A stretch of 44,763 nucleotides of DNA from CAKUIA01 sp044433115 (GTDB lineage: Bacteria > Verrucomicrobiota > Verrucomicrobiia > Opitutales > Intestinicryptomonadaceae), in the NCBI GenBank assembly GCA_044433115.1, contig JAWXTY010000014.1:1-44763 (forward strand), read 5' to 3'. The notes beneath the pieces are model-generated. The model worked only from the letters and a program-made list of their open reading frames with translations, had not been told where the DNA came from and searched no databases. Of the stretch, positions 7,114-14,537 are shown piece after piece. How positions within the stretch are numbered: position 1 is the first letter of the stretch; the number at the start of each line of letters is the position of its first letter. The translations under genes and the position numbers were made by a program.

Positions 7114-7536
7114 CTAGATTAGCTTAATTATGTGCTTTTCGCCCTCAATGGAAAGGACTAAGTTGTAGTGGGTTTCGGGGATAAAGTCTTTGATATTTTC
7201 AGCCCATTCTACACAGATGAAGCTTGGGTCTTTGGCTAATTCTTCAATAAGGAAGTCATCGACGTCGAAGTGAGAAGAAATGCGATATGCGTCAATGTGG
7301 ACTAAGCCCTCAGGGTATATGTTACATATATTAAAAGATGGGCTTTTGACTTGAGTTTTTACGTCAAGGAATTTAGCCATACCACGCACAAAGGCAGTTT
7401 TGCCAGAACCTAAGTCTCCACTTAGACATATAAAGGCATCTGGAGCAATTTCGCTTGCGAATGCACAAGCAATCTCTTCAGTTTCTTCTACGCTGTTTGA
7501 GGTATACCCCTGTTTTAGTTTTTCGATAGTAGTCAT
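7114..7536 (-). CDS. tsaE: tRNA threonylcarbamoyladenosine biosynthesis ATPase TsaE
   Basis: P-loop ATPase of the TsaB-TsaD-TsaE complex that makes t6A37 in ANN-decoding tRNAs. The preferred ATG at 7536 gives about 140 residues, the normal family size; the longer frame to 7590 adds 18 residues of hairpin-repeat sequence. Visible motifs are Walker A GDLGSGKTAF, the VKSPSF switch, HIDAYRI (the family H-x-D-x-YR motif) and CVEWAENI (Walker B-like). It ends back to back with the convergent small membrane protein. Its upstream region contains a 118-nt hairpin element. Confidence 0.92.
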   Translation of the reverse strand: MTTIEKLKQGYTSNSVEETEEIACAFASEIAPDAFICLSGDLGSGKTAFVRGMAKFLDVKTQVKSPSFNICNIYPEGLVHIDAYRISSHFDVDDFLIEELAKDPSFICVEWAENIKDFIPETHYNLVLSIEGEKHIIKLI

Positions 7537-7572
7537 ATATTTAAAGTGTTGAGAAAGTCCAAAGTCGCCAAT

Positions 7573-7690
7573 GGGGCGTGAAATCACCACTGATACTGCG
7601 TTTTAAGTGGGGTTCGCTTGGTCATTATAACCAGATAACTCCCTGCACAAACCCCACTTAAGCCTTGTCTGAGCGGCAATTTGACGCCCC
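7573..7690 (-). repeat. Covarying hairpin element P0 upstream of tsaE
   Basis: 118-nt foldback. Outer arms are GGGGCGT (7573-7579) / ACGCCCC (7684-7690). An inner perfect 12-bp stem is TTAAGTGGGGTT (7603-7614) / AACCCCACTTAA (7650-7661). Read on the minus strand, its first 27 nt align with the left arm of the element at 7959-8078, but the paired segment differs and is compensated. It could be a 5' leader structure of tsaE or an independent element. Confidence 0.6.
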
Positions 7691-7721
7691 GACACCAAAA
7701 ATTAAAAATTTTTTAAAATAA

Positions 7722-7771
7722 TAAAAAAGCTAACAAATTTTAAAGTTTAAAAAACTTTCAACTTTGTTAGC
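7722..7771 (-). terminator. Minus-strand terminator of the aminotransferase transcript
   Basis: On the minus strand GCTAACAAA (7771-7763) pairs with TTTGTTAGC (7737-7729), followed directly by a run of T. It lies about 375 nt beyond the aminotransferase stop, implying a long structured 3' untranslated region. Confidence 0.6.
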
Positions 7772-7869
7772 AGTCCGAGAAGTTTTGTAGCTTCTTCCTT
7801 TTATATTATAGTTACTTTCCTCCGAGCAACGCAACCAGCCAAAAATTTGCTTTAGCAAAATTTTTGTAA

Positions 7870-7959
7870 GGGCGTAAGATTGCCCTTCAGGCGAGTATTT
7901 GAGGATTTTATTTGGGGCGTTAGATTGCCCTTCAGGCGAGTATTTGAGGATTTTATTTG
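7870..7959. repeat. 45-bp tandem direct repeats
   Basis: Units starting GGGCGT at 7870, 7915 and 7960 (period 45 bp). The first two are nearly identical (GATTGCCCTTCAGGCGAGTA core); the third diverges into hairpin P1. They are extra copies of the left arm of the hairpin family. Confidence 0.8.
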
Positions 7960-8154
7960 GGGCGTTAGATTGCGTCTTAGACGAGTATTTGAAAAGTTTT
8001 GAGGCTCGAAGCGTATATTAAATACGTGAGAGTCTCAAAACTTTTTGAAACGGAGTATAAGACGTAATATAACGCCCCAAGGATTGTAGCGTATATTTAT
8101 ACGTAAGAGTCTCAAAACTTTTCAAAACGGAGCATCAAGGGTAATATTACGCCC
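7870..8154. repeat. Nested covarying hairpin elements P1 and P2
   Basis: P1 (7959-8078, 120 nt) closes with GGGGCGTTA / TAACGCCCC, then CGTCTTA / TAAGACG, then AAAAGTTTTGAG / CTCAAAACTTTT, and an apical CGTAT / ATACG. P2's right arm (about 8080-8154) is a diverged copy of P1's right arm. It ends AAGGGTAATATTACGCCC and pairs with the 45-bp repeat units (GGGCGTAAGATTGCCCTT). The last bases of P2 encode the final codons and stop of the aminotransferase. Confidence 0.7.
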
Positions 8155-9334
8155 TTAATTTAGAGCAGAAACGAGCCATACGCTCCACTCCCTTTTCTAT
8201 TAGTTCGTCGGCTACGGCATAGCTGAAACGTACATAGTCGTCTGCACCAAAAGCGATACCTGGGACGATAGCAACTAGTTCTTCTTCTAAGAGTCTTGAG
8301 CAGAACTCAGTTGAGCTTAGACCGAAACTAGAGATATTAGGGAAAAGATAGAATGCACCTTTAGCGTTTTCGCAAGTTACGCCTTCAATAGCATTTAAGC
8401 CATCGAGGAGCTTTTGCCTACGCTTTGCAAAAGTTTCGAGCATAGTATCTATAGAAACTTGAGCTTCGTCAGCTTTTAGGAGGGCTTCTAAAGCACCATA
8501 TTGAGCAAAGCTAGTTGCATTAGATGATGTTTGACTTTGTAGATTAGCGATAGCCTTTGCTATGTCTAAAGGAGCACAGATAGTGCCAAGTCTCCAGCCT
8601 GTCATTGCATAAGACTTAGAGAAGCCTGAGGCGATGATAGTTCTGTTTTGCATATCTTCAGAGAAAGTTGCGATAGAAACACATTCAGTGCCATCGTAAA
8701 CTAGCTTTTCATAAATTTCGTCAGACAAGATAAAGAAGTCATTTTCTTGAGCGATTTTAGCAATTTCTTCGAGTTCGGCTCTTGAGTAAACAGCACCAGT
8801 AGGGTTAGATGGGCTATTTAAGATAAGAAGCTTAGTTTTAGGAGTAACAGAAGCTTTAAGAACTTCAGGACTTAGTTTAAAGCCAGTTGCGTCAGTAGCT
8901 TCAGCATAAACAACATCAGCACCTGCGAGCTTAACCATTTCAGGGTAGCTCACCCAATATGGAGAAGGCACGATAACTTCGTCGCCAGCAGAACAAACTG
9001 CAAGGATTGCTAGGTAGCAAGAATATTTGCCACCAGGGCTAACGATTATGTTGTTTTCAGTAATATCCTTTAGCTTTTTCTCTTCGCTATAGAACTTAGC
9101 TAGAGCTTGCCTTAGAGCAGGTAAGCCTGAAGAATTTACATATTTAGTTGCTCCTGCTAAAAGAGCTTTAATGCTAGCGTCTTTAATTAGGTCTGGGGTA
9201 TCGAAATCAGGTTCGCCTGTACCGAAACCGCAAACGTCTTTGCCAGCTGCTTTAAGTGCCTTAGCCTTTGCATCAACTGCAAGAGTAGGCGATGGTGATA
9301 TATTAGTTGCCCAAGTGGATAGTCTATTTTTCAT
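8147..9334 (-). CDS. aspB: Aspartate aminotransferase-like PLP enzyme (class I)
   Basis: About 395 residues from the ATG at 9334, chosen because MKNRLSTWATNISPSPTLA is the usual N-terminus and an AAGGAA site lies upstream; the frame to 9391 adds 19 unlikely residues. Fold type I motifs are present: NSPSNPTGA, LSDEIYEKLVYDG, the PLP-lysine motif SGFSKSYAMTGWRLG, and the C-terminal VRFSYAV Arg region. It probably transaminates aspartate and 2-oxoglutarate; prephenate or a related acceptor is possible. The C-terminal codons (KLRA-stop) come from the end of the P2 hairpin repeat. Monocistronic; a terminator lies far downstream at 7722. Confidence 0.9.
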   Translation of the reverse strand: MKNRLSTWATNISPSPTLAVDAKAKALKAAGKDVCGFGTGEPDFDTPDLIKDASIKALLAGATKYVNSSGLPALRQALAKFYSEEKKLKDITENNIIVSPGGKYSCYLAILAVCSAGDEVIVPSPYWVSYPEMVKLAGADVVYAEATDATGFKLSPEVLKASVTPKTKLLILNSPSNPTGAVYSRAELEEIAKIAQENDFFILSDEIYEKLVYDGTECVSIATFSEDMQNRTIIASGFSKSYAMTGWRLGTICAPLDIAKAIANLQSQTSSNATSFAQYGALEALLKADEAQVSIDTMLETFAKRRQKLLDGLNAIEGVTCENAKGAFYLFPNISSFGLSSTEFCSRLLEEELVAIVPGIAFGADDYVRFSYAVADELIEKGVERMARFCSKLRA

Positions 9335-9462
9335 ACTTTTAAAATTCCTTATTCTCTTATATCCAAATGAAGTTCTAAAAAAAGGCAACACTATATATAA
9401 TTTTTTTCAAAAAATATCTAAAAGCTTGCCAAATGTGGATAATTTATAATAGATATATATTT

Positions 9463-10089
9463 ATGTTAAAAGGAATTTTTATATCTTTTGAAGGCAGCGA
9501 AGGCTCAGGTAAAAGTACACAAATTAAGCTCTTGAAGGAATATTTTGAAGAGATGGGGCGTGAGTGCTTGCTATGCAGAGAGCCAGGAGGTACGAAGATT
9601 TCAGAAAAGATAAGGGAATTGTTGCTTAGCAAAAAGTCTGATAATATGTCGCCTACTTGTGAGTTATTGCTATTTACAGCTGCAAGGGCTCAGCTAGTTG
9701 AAGAAGTTATAAAACCTGCTTTGGCTGAGGGGAAAGTTGTTATTTCCGACAGATTTTACGACTCTACTATAGCATATCAAGGGGTGGCTCGCTCACTGGA
9801 TATGAGTGCTGTTAAGTTCGTAAACGACTTTTGTGTAAATGGCACTATGCCTGATATAACTATACTTTTGGACCTAGAAGCCTCGCAAGGGGTGGCTCGT
9901 GCTAAGCTTAGAGATGGCGATAATACTGACAGAATGGGCGACCAAAAGTTAGAATTTTATGATGCAGTTAGAAATGCTTACTTGGATATAGCAAAAGCAA
10001 ACCAAAGTCGCTTTGTAGTTATAAATAGCCAAAGTGGGATTAAAGAGAGCTTTGAAGATATTAAATTGGCAATACAATCTAAGGTGTAA
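9463..10089 (+). CDS. tmk: Thymidylate kinase
   Basis: Phosphorylates dTMP to dTDP. About 208 residues from the ATG at 9463; the frame opens 10 codons earlier, but family proteins begin just before IFISFEGSEG. Motifs: P-loop FEGSEGSGKSTQ, REPGGTK, the DRFYDSTIAYQG substrate loop, and an Arg-containing lid RAKLRDGDNTDRMGDQ. No strong Shine-Dalgarno is seen. The next gene, holB, starts 12 nt after the stop, a common pairing in bacteria. Confidence 0.95.
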   Translation: MLKGIFISFEGSEGSGKSTQIKLLKEYFEEMGRECLLCREPGGTKISEKIRELLLSKKSDNMSPTCELLLFTAARAQLVEEVIKPALAEGKVVISDRFYDSTIAYQGVARSLDMSAVKFVNDFCVNGTMPDITILLDLEASQGVARAKLRDGDNTDRMGDQKLEFYDAVRNAYLDIAKANQSRFVVINSQSGIKESFEDIKLAIQSKV

Positions 10090-10101
10090 ATGGCGTAAAA
10101 T

Positions 10102-11040
10102 ATGAATAAATCTGAAGAAAGAGCATTAAATATTCTTAAGCGTGCCTATGATAATAAGGGCTTGCACCACGCTATATTGCTATATGGGCAGTCGCTAAGC
10201 TCCTTGGAGTTTATTGCTAAGGAATTGTCGAACTTGTTGCTTGATACGCAAAATTGCGATAAGCACCCAGACTTTTTTAAACTTCGCCCAGAAGGCAAAA
10301 TGCGTCAGATTAAAATTGGTAGCGACTCAGATAGAGTTGGCGGCGAATTTCCCCCTAATACGATGCGTTGGTTACTCAATAAGCTAAGCAAAAGTGCAAA
10401 TGGCAATGGAGCAAAAGTTGCCCTAGTTGTAGAGGCAGATAGAATGAATATCTATACTGGAAACGCCTTTTTGAAAACCCTCGAAGAACCCCCAGCTGGC
10501 ACTACCCTAATTATGCTATCTCAACGCCCCAATGACTTGCTAGATACTATTAAGAGTAGGTGCATTTCTATAAGAATTGAGTCAATGCCTAATGAAATTG
10601 ATAACGAAGAGTGGCAGGAGTGGTTGCAAGACTTTGAAAATTGGATAGCAAAATCTACTAAAATTGGCTCATCTAAAGAAAAGACTAATGCCTATTTAAT
10701 AGAAGCATACGCCCTTTTGGCACGCTACGAAAAAGTTATCAATGAAATTTTAGAGGAAAATTTATCGCTTTCAGACGAGACTACAGCGAATATGGAAAAG
10801 GAAGAGATAGAAGCCCTCGAAGCTTCGGAGCGAAAATCCATACGTAAAGATATGCTAGTTCAAATGGAAAATTCTATATTAAACTCAGCAAGCTCTGGCG
10901 AAATAGCAATATCGAAAATATCGCAAATAGTGGAGTCGCTCGAAACATCAGTTGGCTTAATGGAGCTAAATATGAAAGACACAATAGCCCTCGAAAACTT
11001 CATACTAACATCAATACGCATCCTCTTCGCCAAAAATTAA
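10102..11040 (+). CDS. holB: DNA polymerase III delta' subunit
   Basis: 312 residues. Clamp-loader subunit of the AAA+ fold. The N-terminal HHAILLYGQSLSS shows the degenerate P-loop expected of delta'. Further motifs are KVALVVEADRMN (Walker B-like), GNAFLKTLEEPPAGTTLIMLS, and the SRC motif in IKSRCISIRI. The C-terminal half is divergent and helical. Cotranscribed with tmk. The stop lies one base before the left arm of the bidirectional terminator at 11042. Confidence 0.88.
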   Translation: MNKSEERALNILKRAYDNKGLHHAILLYGQSLSSLEFIAKELSNLLLDTQNCDKHPDFFKLRPEGKMRQIKIGSDSDRVGGEFPPNTMRWLLNKLSKSANGNGAKVALVVEADRMNIYTGNAFLKTLEEPPAGTTLIMLSQRPNDLLDTIKSRCISIRIESMPNEIDNEEWQEWLQDFENWIAKSTKIGSSKEKTNAYLIEAYALLARYEKVINEILEENLSLSDETTANMEKEEIEALEASERKSIRKDMLVQMENSILNSASSGEIAISKISQIVESLETSVGLMELNMKDTIALENFILTSIRILFAKN

Positions 11041-11041
11041 A

Positions 11042-11094
11042 GCCTGAATAAAACTTGATTAAATCAAATTTCCAACCCAATTATTTATTCAGGC
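11042..11094. terminator. Bidirectional terminator between holB and the KilA-N gene
   Basis: GCCTGAATAAA (11042-11052) pairs with TTTATTCAGGC (11084-11094). An inner TTGATT-A-AATCAA hairpin lies in the loop. The stop codon of the convergent KilA-N gene and its Pro-Glu codons are inside the right arm. Confidence 0.6.
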
Positions 11095-11957
11095 AAATTG
11101 TTTTTTAAAAAAGAATCAGGGTTCATTTTTTTGATAGATTTATTAAAATTATAAGCATTTAATTTTGATAATTCTATATGTGCAAATTTCTGTAAAATAT
11201 TAAATCGTACTTCCTTGCTCTTTCCATCTCTAATCATTAAAGCATTTAAACTCTCAGCATTAGAAATAACAAGCAATTCATTTATACTTGCAGTATCTCT
11301 TATATTTTCTCCTTTTTTATGTCTTTCAGGATTTTTCTCCCTCCATTCTTTTGCAGACATTCCAAACACTACTATATTCAAATAATCGGCTTCTTCGGCA
11401 TATTCGAGTTGTTTATTCCATTTTCTGGATTGAGGCAACACAAATTCTTTTATAGCATCTGTATGAATTGAATAATTTGCCTTACTCATAATCCTTTTAA
11501 CGTCCCATTCTAGATTATAAACATTAGTCTCAATTTGCTTTAATCTTTGATATTCTTTTATCAAATAAAGTTTAAATTGTGGACTAATCCAAGACCCAAA
11601 TTCGAATGCAATATCTATATGGGCATAAGTTCCTCCGTATCTACCAGCTTTTGATATAATACCTATTGCATCTGTTGTTTCTATCCATTTTTTAGGGGTT
11701 AATGTAAAATTATTTAATCCTGCAGATTTTCTAAAGGTGTCGAATTCGACACCTTTAAAATCTTTATTGTGCATAGTCTCCCAAAGCCCTAAAAATTCAA
11801 CTGTATTTCTATTTCTCATCCAGTTTTTAATATGGTCTTCGCCGTCTTTAGACTTAGTCATATCAGTCAAAGATATATAATCTTGCTCATTTATTTTAAT
11901 AACAGAGATTATATCATCTCCAATCACCATACTTTTCTTTTTATTTTGCCAAACCAT
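11085..11957 (-). CDS. KilA-N domain protein
   Basis: 290 residues. The N-terminal half carries the KilA-N DNA-binding signature: YISLTDMTKSKDGEDHIKNW, then a WIETTDAIGIISKAGRYGGTYAH segment and IAFEFGSWISPQFKLYLIKE. The C-terminal half (from about 170) is helical and contains FGMSAKEWREKNPERHKKG, a region often paired with KilA-N in gut bacteria. KilA-N proteins come from phages and mobile DNA, but no integrase, capsid or repressor is near, so this is an isolated passenger. Possible role: DNA-binding regulator or antirepressor-like protein (inference). Confidence 0.82.
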   Translation of the reverse strand: MVWQNKKKSMVIGDDIISVIKINEQDYISLTDMTKSKDGEDHIKNWMRNRNTVEFLGLWETMHNKDFKGVEFDTFRKSAGLNNFTLTPKKWIETTDAIGIISKAGRYGGTYAHIDIAFEFGSWISPQFKLYLIKEYQRLKQIETNVYNLEWDVKRIMSKANYSIHTDAIKEFVLPQSRKWNKQLEYAEEADYLNIVVFGMSAKEWREKNPERHKKGENIRDTASINELLVISNAESLNALMIRDGKSKEVRFNILQKFAHIELSKLNAYNFNKSIKKMNPDSFLKNNLPE

Positions 11958-12103
11958 AAATCATTATAAGTTGAAATTATTATTTATAAAATCTTCATCA
12001 CCAAAAGTAAAAATAATAGCAAATAAAGTCAAACACTTTTACTTAAGAAAAACTTCCAGAAACATAGATTTTGCCCTAGCTTTTCCATCGCCTAAAAGCC
12101 CAC

Positions 12104-12132
12104 AAAAAAAGCCCTGCATCGCTGCAAGGCTT
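12104..12132 (-). terminator. tRNA-Gln intrinsic terminator
   Basis: On the minus strand AAGCC-TTGCA pairs with TGCA-GGGCTT around loop GCGA, followed by a run of seven T. Confidence 0.75.
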
Positions 12133-12141
12133 ATTTAAATA

Positions 12142-12212
12142 TTCCCCGATAGAGACTCGAACTCCAACTAGATGTACCAAAAACATCTGTGCTACCATTA
12201 CACCATCAGGGA
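12142..12212 (-). tRNA. tRNA-Gln (anticodon UUG)
   Basis: Minus strand, 71 nt. Acceptor TCCCTGA / TCGGGGA (one T-G wobble), D-loop GTGTAATGGTAGCAC, anticodon stem GATGT/ACATC around TTTTGGT, T-loop TTCGAGT. U1-A72 and anticodon UUG are classic tRNA-Gln identity elements. Discriminator A; CCA not encoded. Confidence 0.95.
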
Positions 12213-12226
12213 TTATTAAGATTTCA

Positions 12227-12255
12227 AATATGCTTTATTTTTTCTTTTTCGTCAA
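12227..12255 (-). promoter_or_regulatory. Putative tRNA-Gln promoter
   Basis: Minus strand -35 TTGACG (12255-12250), 17-nt spacer, -10 CATATT (12232-12227), then about 14 nt to the mature tRNA 5' end. Confidence 0.55.
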
Positions 12256-12311
12256 GACTTTTTTTATATTTTTTTATTTATTGCAATTAAGCCCTTGAAA
12301 ATTTTTGGATT

Positions 12312-12860
12312 TTATATATCACCTTTGTAGCAAATGCTTTGAGCAACTTCTTTTGATTTTGCGTCGCCAAATAGGGTATTTATTAGAGAAAATGCGAAGT
12401 CAAAGACCGTCCCTGCCCCTTGAGATGTCGTGATATTGCCATCTTTTACGCAAGGCTCATCTACATAGTTCGCACCAAGTTTATCTATGATAGATGTGTG
12501 TCCTGTGCATTTTTTGCCGTCTAAAAGCCCTACGCTTTTCAATATAATTGGGGCAGCACAAATTGCAGCAATCTCTTTATTTTCAAGATTTGCCTTTGCT
12601 ATCAAATTCAAAAACTCAGCGTTATTTATAGCATTAAATACGCCAGCTCCACCACTTATAGCAAGCATATCAAAGTCGCCAGAAAATGCTTTAAGTGTAT
12701 TGTCTGCAAGGACTTTTATATTGCTTCTGCCCCTTGTTTCTCTTGAGAGATTTAGGGTCAAGACTTCGACTGAAGCCCCTGCACGTCTGAGTAGGTCAAT
12801 GGGTACAATGCTTTCAATTTCCTCGAAGTCGTCGAATATTATGTATATTAGTTTTTTCAT
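12312..12860 (-). CDS. DJ-1/PfpI family protein
   Basis: 182 residues of the class I glutamine amidotransferase-like DJ-1 fold. It has the FEEIE acidic motif near residues 12-16, AISGGAGVF at about 67-75, and the reactive Cys101 in AAICAAP at the nucleophile elbow. This is the layout of YajL/ThiJ-like proteins implicated in oxidative or carbonyl stress; substrate unknown. Its ATG overlaps the stop of the upstream hydrolase gene (ATGA), so it is translationally coupled as the last gene of the rsmA operon. Confidence 0.88.
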   Translation of the reverse strand: MKKLIYIIFDDFEEIESIVPIDLLRRAGASVEVLTLNLSRETRGRSNIKVLADNTLKAFSGDFDMLAISGGAGVFNAINNAEFLNLIAKANLENKEIAAICAAPIILKSVGLLDGKKCTGHTSIIDKLGANYVDEPCVKDGNITTSQGAGTVFDFAFSLINTLFGDAKSKEVAQSICYKGDI

Positions 12861-13612
12861 AAAATCTCTCTAATTCCAGTCCAAAGTTCTTTATAATCAA
12901 AAATATCGTTATGCCCTGCCCCATCTATAGTTATCAATTTTTTCGGGGCTTTGCAAAGTGCATACATTTTTCGAGCGTTAAAGTAGCGTACAATTCTGTC
13001 TTTAGTTCCGTGTATAAATAGGGTATCGCACTCGACTTTGCCTATTTTTTCTTTGTTTTTCAAGAAGTCAAAGGGGAATATATTATATTTAAATATAGAC
13101 TCCAATGCCGAAGAAAAGCCTCCTATTAACACTAGTTTTGCTACGTCTTTGTGGGTCGACGCCAAATAATTCGAAGCAGATGAACCCATTGAAAAGCCCA
13201 TAATTATTATCTTATTTGCAGGCACTTTTTTTACATTTACAAGGTAATTAAATGCAATGTTGGCACTTTCGTATACTCCTTTTTCGGAGGGTGTCCCCTT
13301 TGTTAATCCATAGCCAAAATAGTCGTAACAAAGCAGGTTAAAGCCTTGATTTGCAATATGTTCAACACGTTCGTAAATCTCGCCAATATCCTCGCCATTG
13401 CCGTGGCTAAATAATACAGTATAGTCGACATCTCTATCAAAATAAAGGGCAGAAACTTTGCCATCTATAAAAAATTGCTCTCTAATTTCGCCCTCTTTAT
13501 AAGAGCTATCTGGAGCTGGATAGGCAAGTTTTTCGCCAAAGAAAAGTATAAATAGCGACAGCACTAAATATACAGTAAAAGCGATACTCAAAATCCAAAT
13601 TAGGCAATTCAT
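12857..13612 (-). CDS. Membrane-anchored alpha/beta hydrolase (BEM46/ABHD17-like)
   Basis: About 251 residues from the ATG at 13612, which overlaps the rsmA stop as ATGA; the frame extends 8 codons upstream into rsmA. One N-terminal membrane helix (LIWILSIAFTVYLVLSLFILFF region) precedes a serine-hydrolase domain: oxyanion HGNGEDIG, nucleophile elbow GFSMGS (Ser about 141), acid in HGTKDRIV and catalytic His in GAGHND. It resembles BEM46/ABHD-type esterases or thioesterases; the natural substrate is not predictable. Confidence 0.82.
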   Translation of the reverse strand: MNCLIWILSIAFTVYLVLSLFILFFGEKLAYPAPDSSYKEGEIREQFFIDGKVSALYFDRDVDYTVLFSHGNGEDIGEIYERVEHIANQGFNLLCYDYFGYGLTKGTPSEKGVYESANIAFNYLVNVKKVPANKIIIMGFSMGSSASNYLASTHKDVAKLVLIGGFSSALESIFKYNIFPFDFLKNKEKIGKVECDTLFIHGTKDRIVRYFNARKMYALCKAPKKLITIDGAGHNDIFDYKELWTGIREIL

Positions 13613-14433
13613 AGCACTTCGTTTAGTTTTTGCCAAGAAGCAATGCTAATTGCCTCAGGGCGTAATTTAGGGTCGATGCTTTCTAGCCAAGTGTTTATGT
13701 TGGGGTATTCTTCTGAAATATTTTTGGCTATAGCTCCGATTTGCTTGCGTCTTTGAGAGAAGATTTTGCGTATGCAGTTTTTGGTATTTGCCTTAAAGAA
13801 AAATGCGTCTTGCTTTAAAGACAAAGACAATAAGGCTGAGTCTACGTTGGGTTTTGGGTAGAAGCAAGAGGCAGAAACTTTGTAAAGCTCGCAAATGTCA
13901 TAGGCTGATTTTACGAATATGCTAATTGGGCAAAAGTCCTTATCTGTCTTTGCAGCAAAGCGTTGGGCTGCTTCTTTTTGTAGCATAAGAGACATTCTTG
14001 ATGGGCGACGCTCTACAGCTAAGTCCATCCAAGGCGTACTTATAGCATAGGGCAAATTCGCCACTATTTTAAAATCCTTAATGCTATCTGGCATAGAGCC
14101 AAAGGGGAAATCGAGTGCGTCTGCATTTAGAACTTCAAAGTTTGCATAAGTCTCGTGTGGGTATTTTTCGCTTATATAATTATAGAGTTTTTTGTCGAGT
14201 TCGACTGCATATACATATTTAGCCCTAGTAATCAAAGCACCACTTAAAGTACCAAGTCCTGTGCCAACTTCTACAACAACATCATCGCTACAAACTTCGG
14301 CAAAGTCGAGCGACTTTCTAACTATATTTGAGTCGATGAGAAAGTTCTGCCCTAAGTTTTTATTAGGCTTATGCGAAAGCTCGCTTAGTATATTAAAAGT
14401 CTCTGAGGGGCTAAGTTGTCCTAAAAATTCCAT
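13609..14433 (-). CDS. rsmA: 16S rRNA (adenine1518/1519-N6)-dimethyltransferase
   Basis: 274 residues, the KsgA family, which dimethylates two adjacent adenines in helix 45 late in 30S assembly. Motifs: KNLGQNFLID (family LGQNFL), the SAM-binding VEVGTGLGTLSGAL, the acidic VELDKKL, and catalytic NLPYAIST (NLPY). The C-terminal SQRRKQIGAI helix is also typical. First gene of the three-gene overlapping operon with the hydrolase and DJ-1 genes; divergent from mazG. Confidence 0.93.
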   Translation of the reverse strand: MEFLGQLSPSETFNILSELSHKPNKNLGQNFLIDSNIVRKSLDFAEVCSDDVVVEVGTGLGTLSGALITRAKYVYAVELDKKLYNYISEKYPHETYANFEVLNADALDFPFGSMPDSIKDFKIVANLPYAISTPWMDLAVERRPSRMSLMLQKEAAQRFAAKTDKDFCPISIFVKSAYDICELYKVSASCFYPKPNVDSALLSLSLKQDAFFFKANTKNCIRKIFSQRRKQIGAIAKNISEEYPNINTWLESIDPKLRPEAISIASWQKLNEVL

Positions 14434-14458
14434 ATTATCTTATAAAAATATCTTTTTC

Positions 14459-14504
14459 CTTGTTATTGAAGAATAATAATGCAATTATTTGAGATAATAA
14501 CAAG
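14459..14504. promoter_or_regulatory. Inverted repeat in the rsmA/mazG divergent region
   Basis: CTTGTTATT (14459-14467) and AATAACAAG (14496-14504) form a perfect 9-bp inverted repeat enclosing a smaller AATAAT/ATTATT palindrome. It is placed where both divergent promoters must lie, so it may be an operator. Confidence 0.3.
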
Positions 14505-14537
14505 CAAATTAAAGGTTATTTTAAAAAATTAGCTAAA

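Noticed and set aside
7573..7690. 118-nt size suggested a 5S rRNA or 6S RNA
   Set aside because: Conserved 5S sequences are absent, and the 6S closing-stem/bubble layout and length do not fit.
7870..8154. Integron attC-like motif (GCGTTAGAT resembles the GTTRRRY box)
   Set aside because: The matching RYYYAAC box is absent in the right place and orientation, the foldback is longer than attC, and no integrase or cassette genes are near.
11085..11957. Prophage
   Set aside because: Only the KilA-N gene; flanking genes are housekeeping and no attachment duplication is visible.
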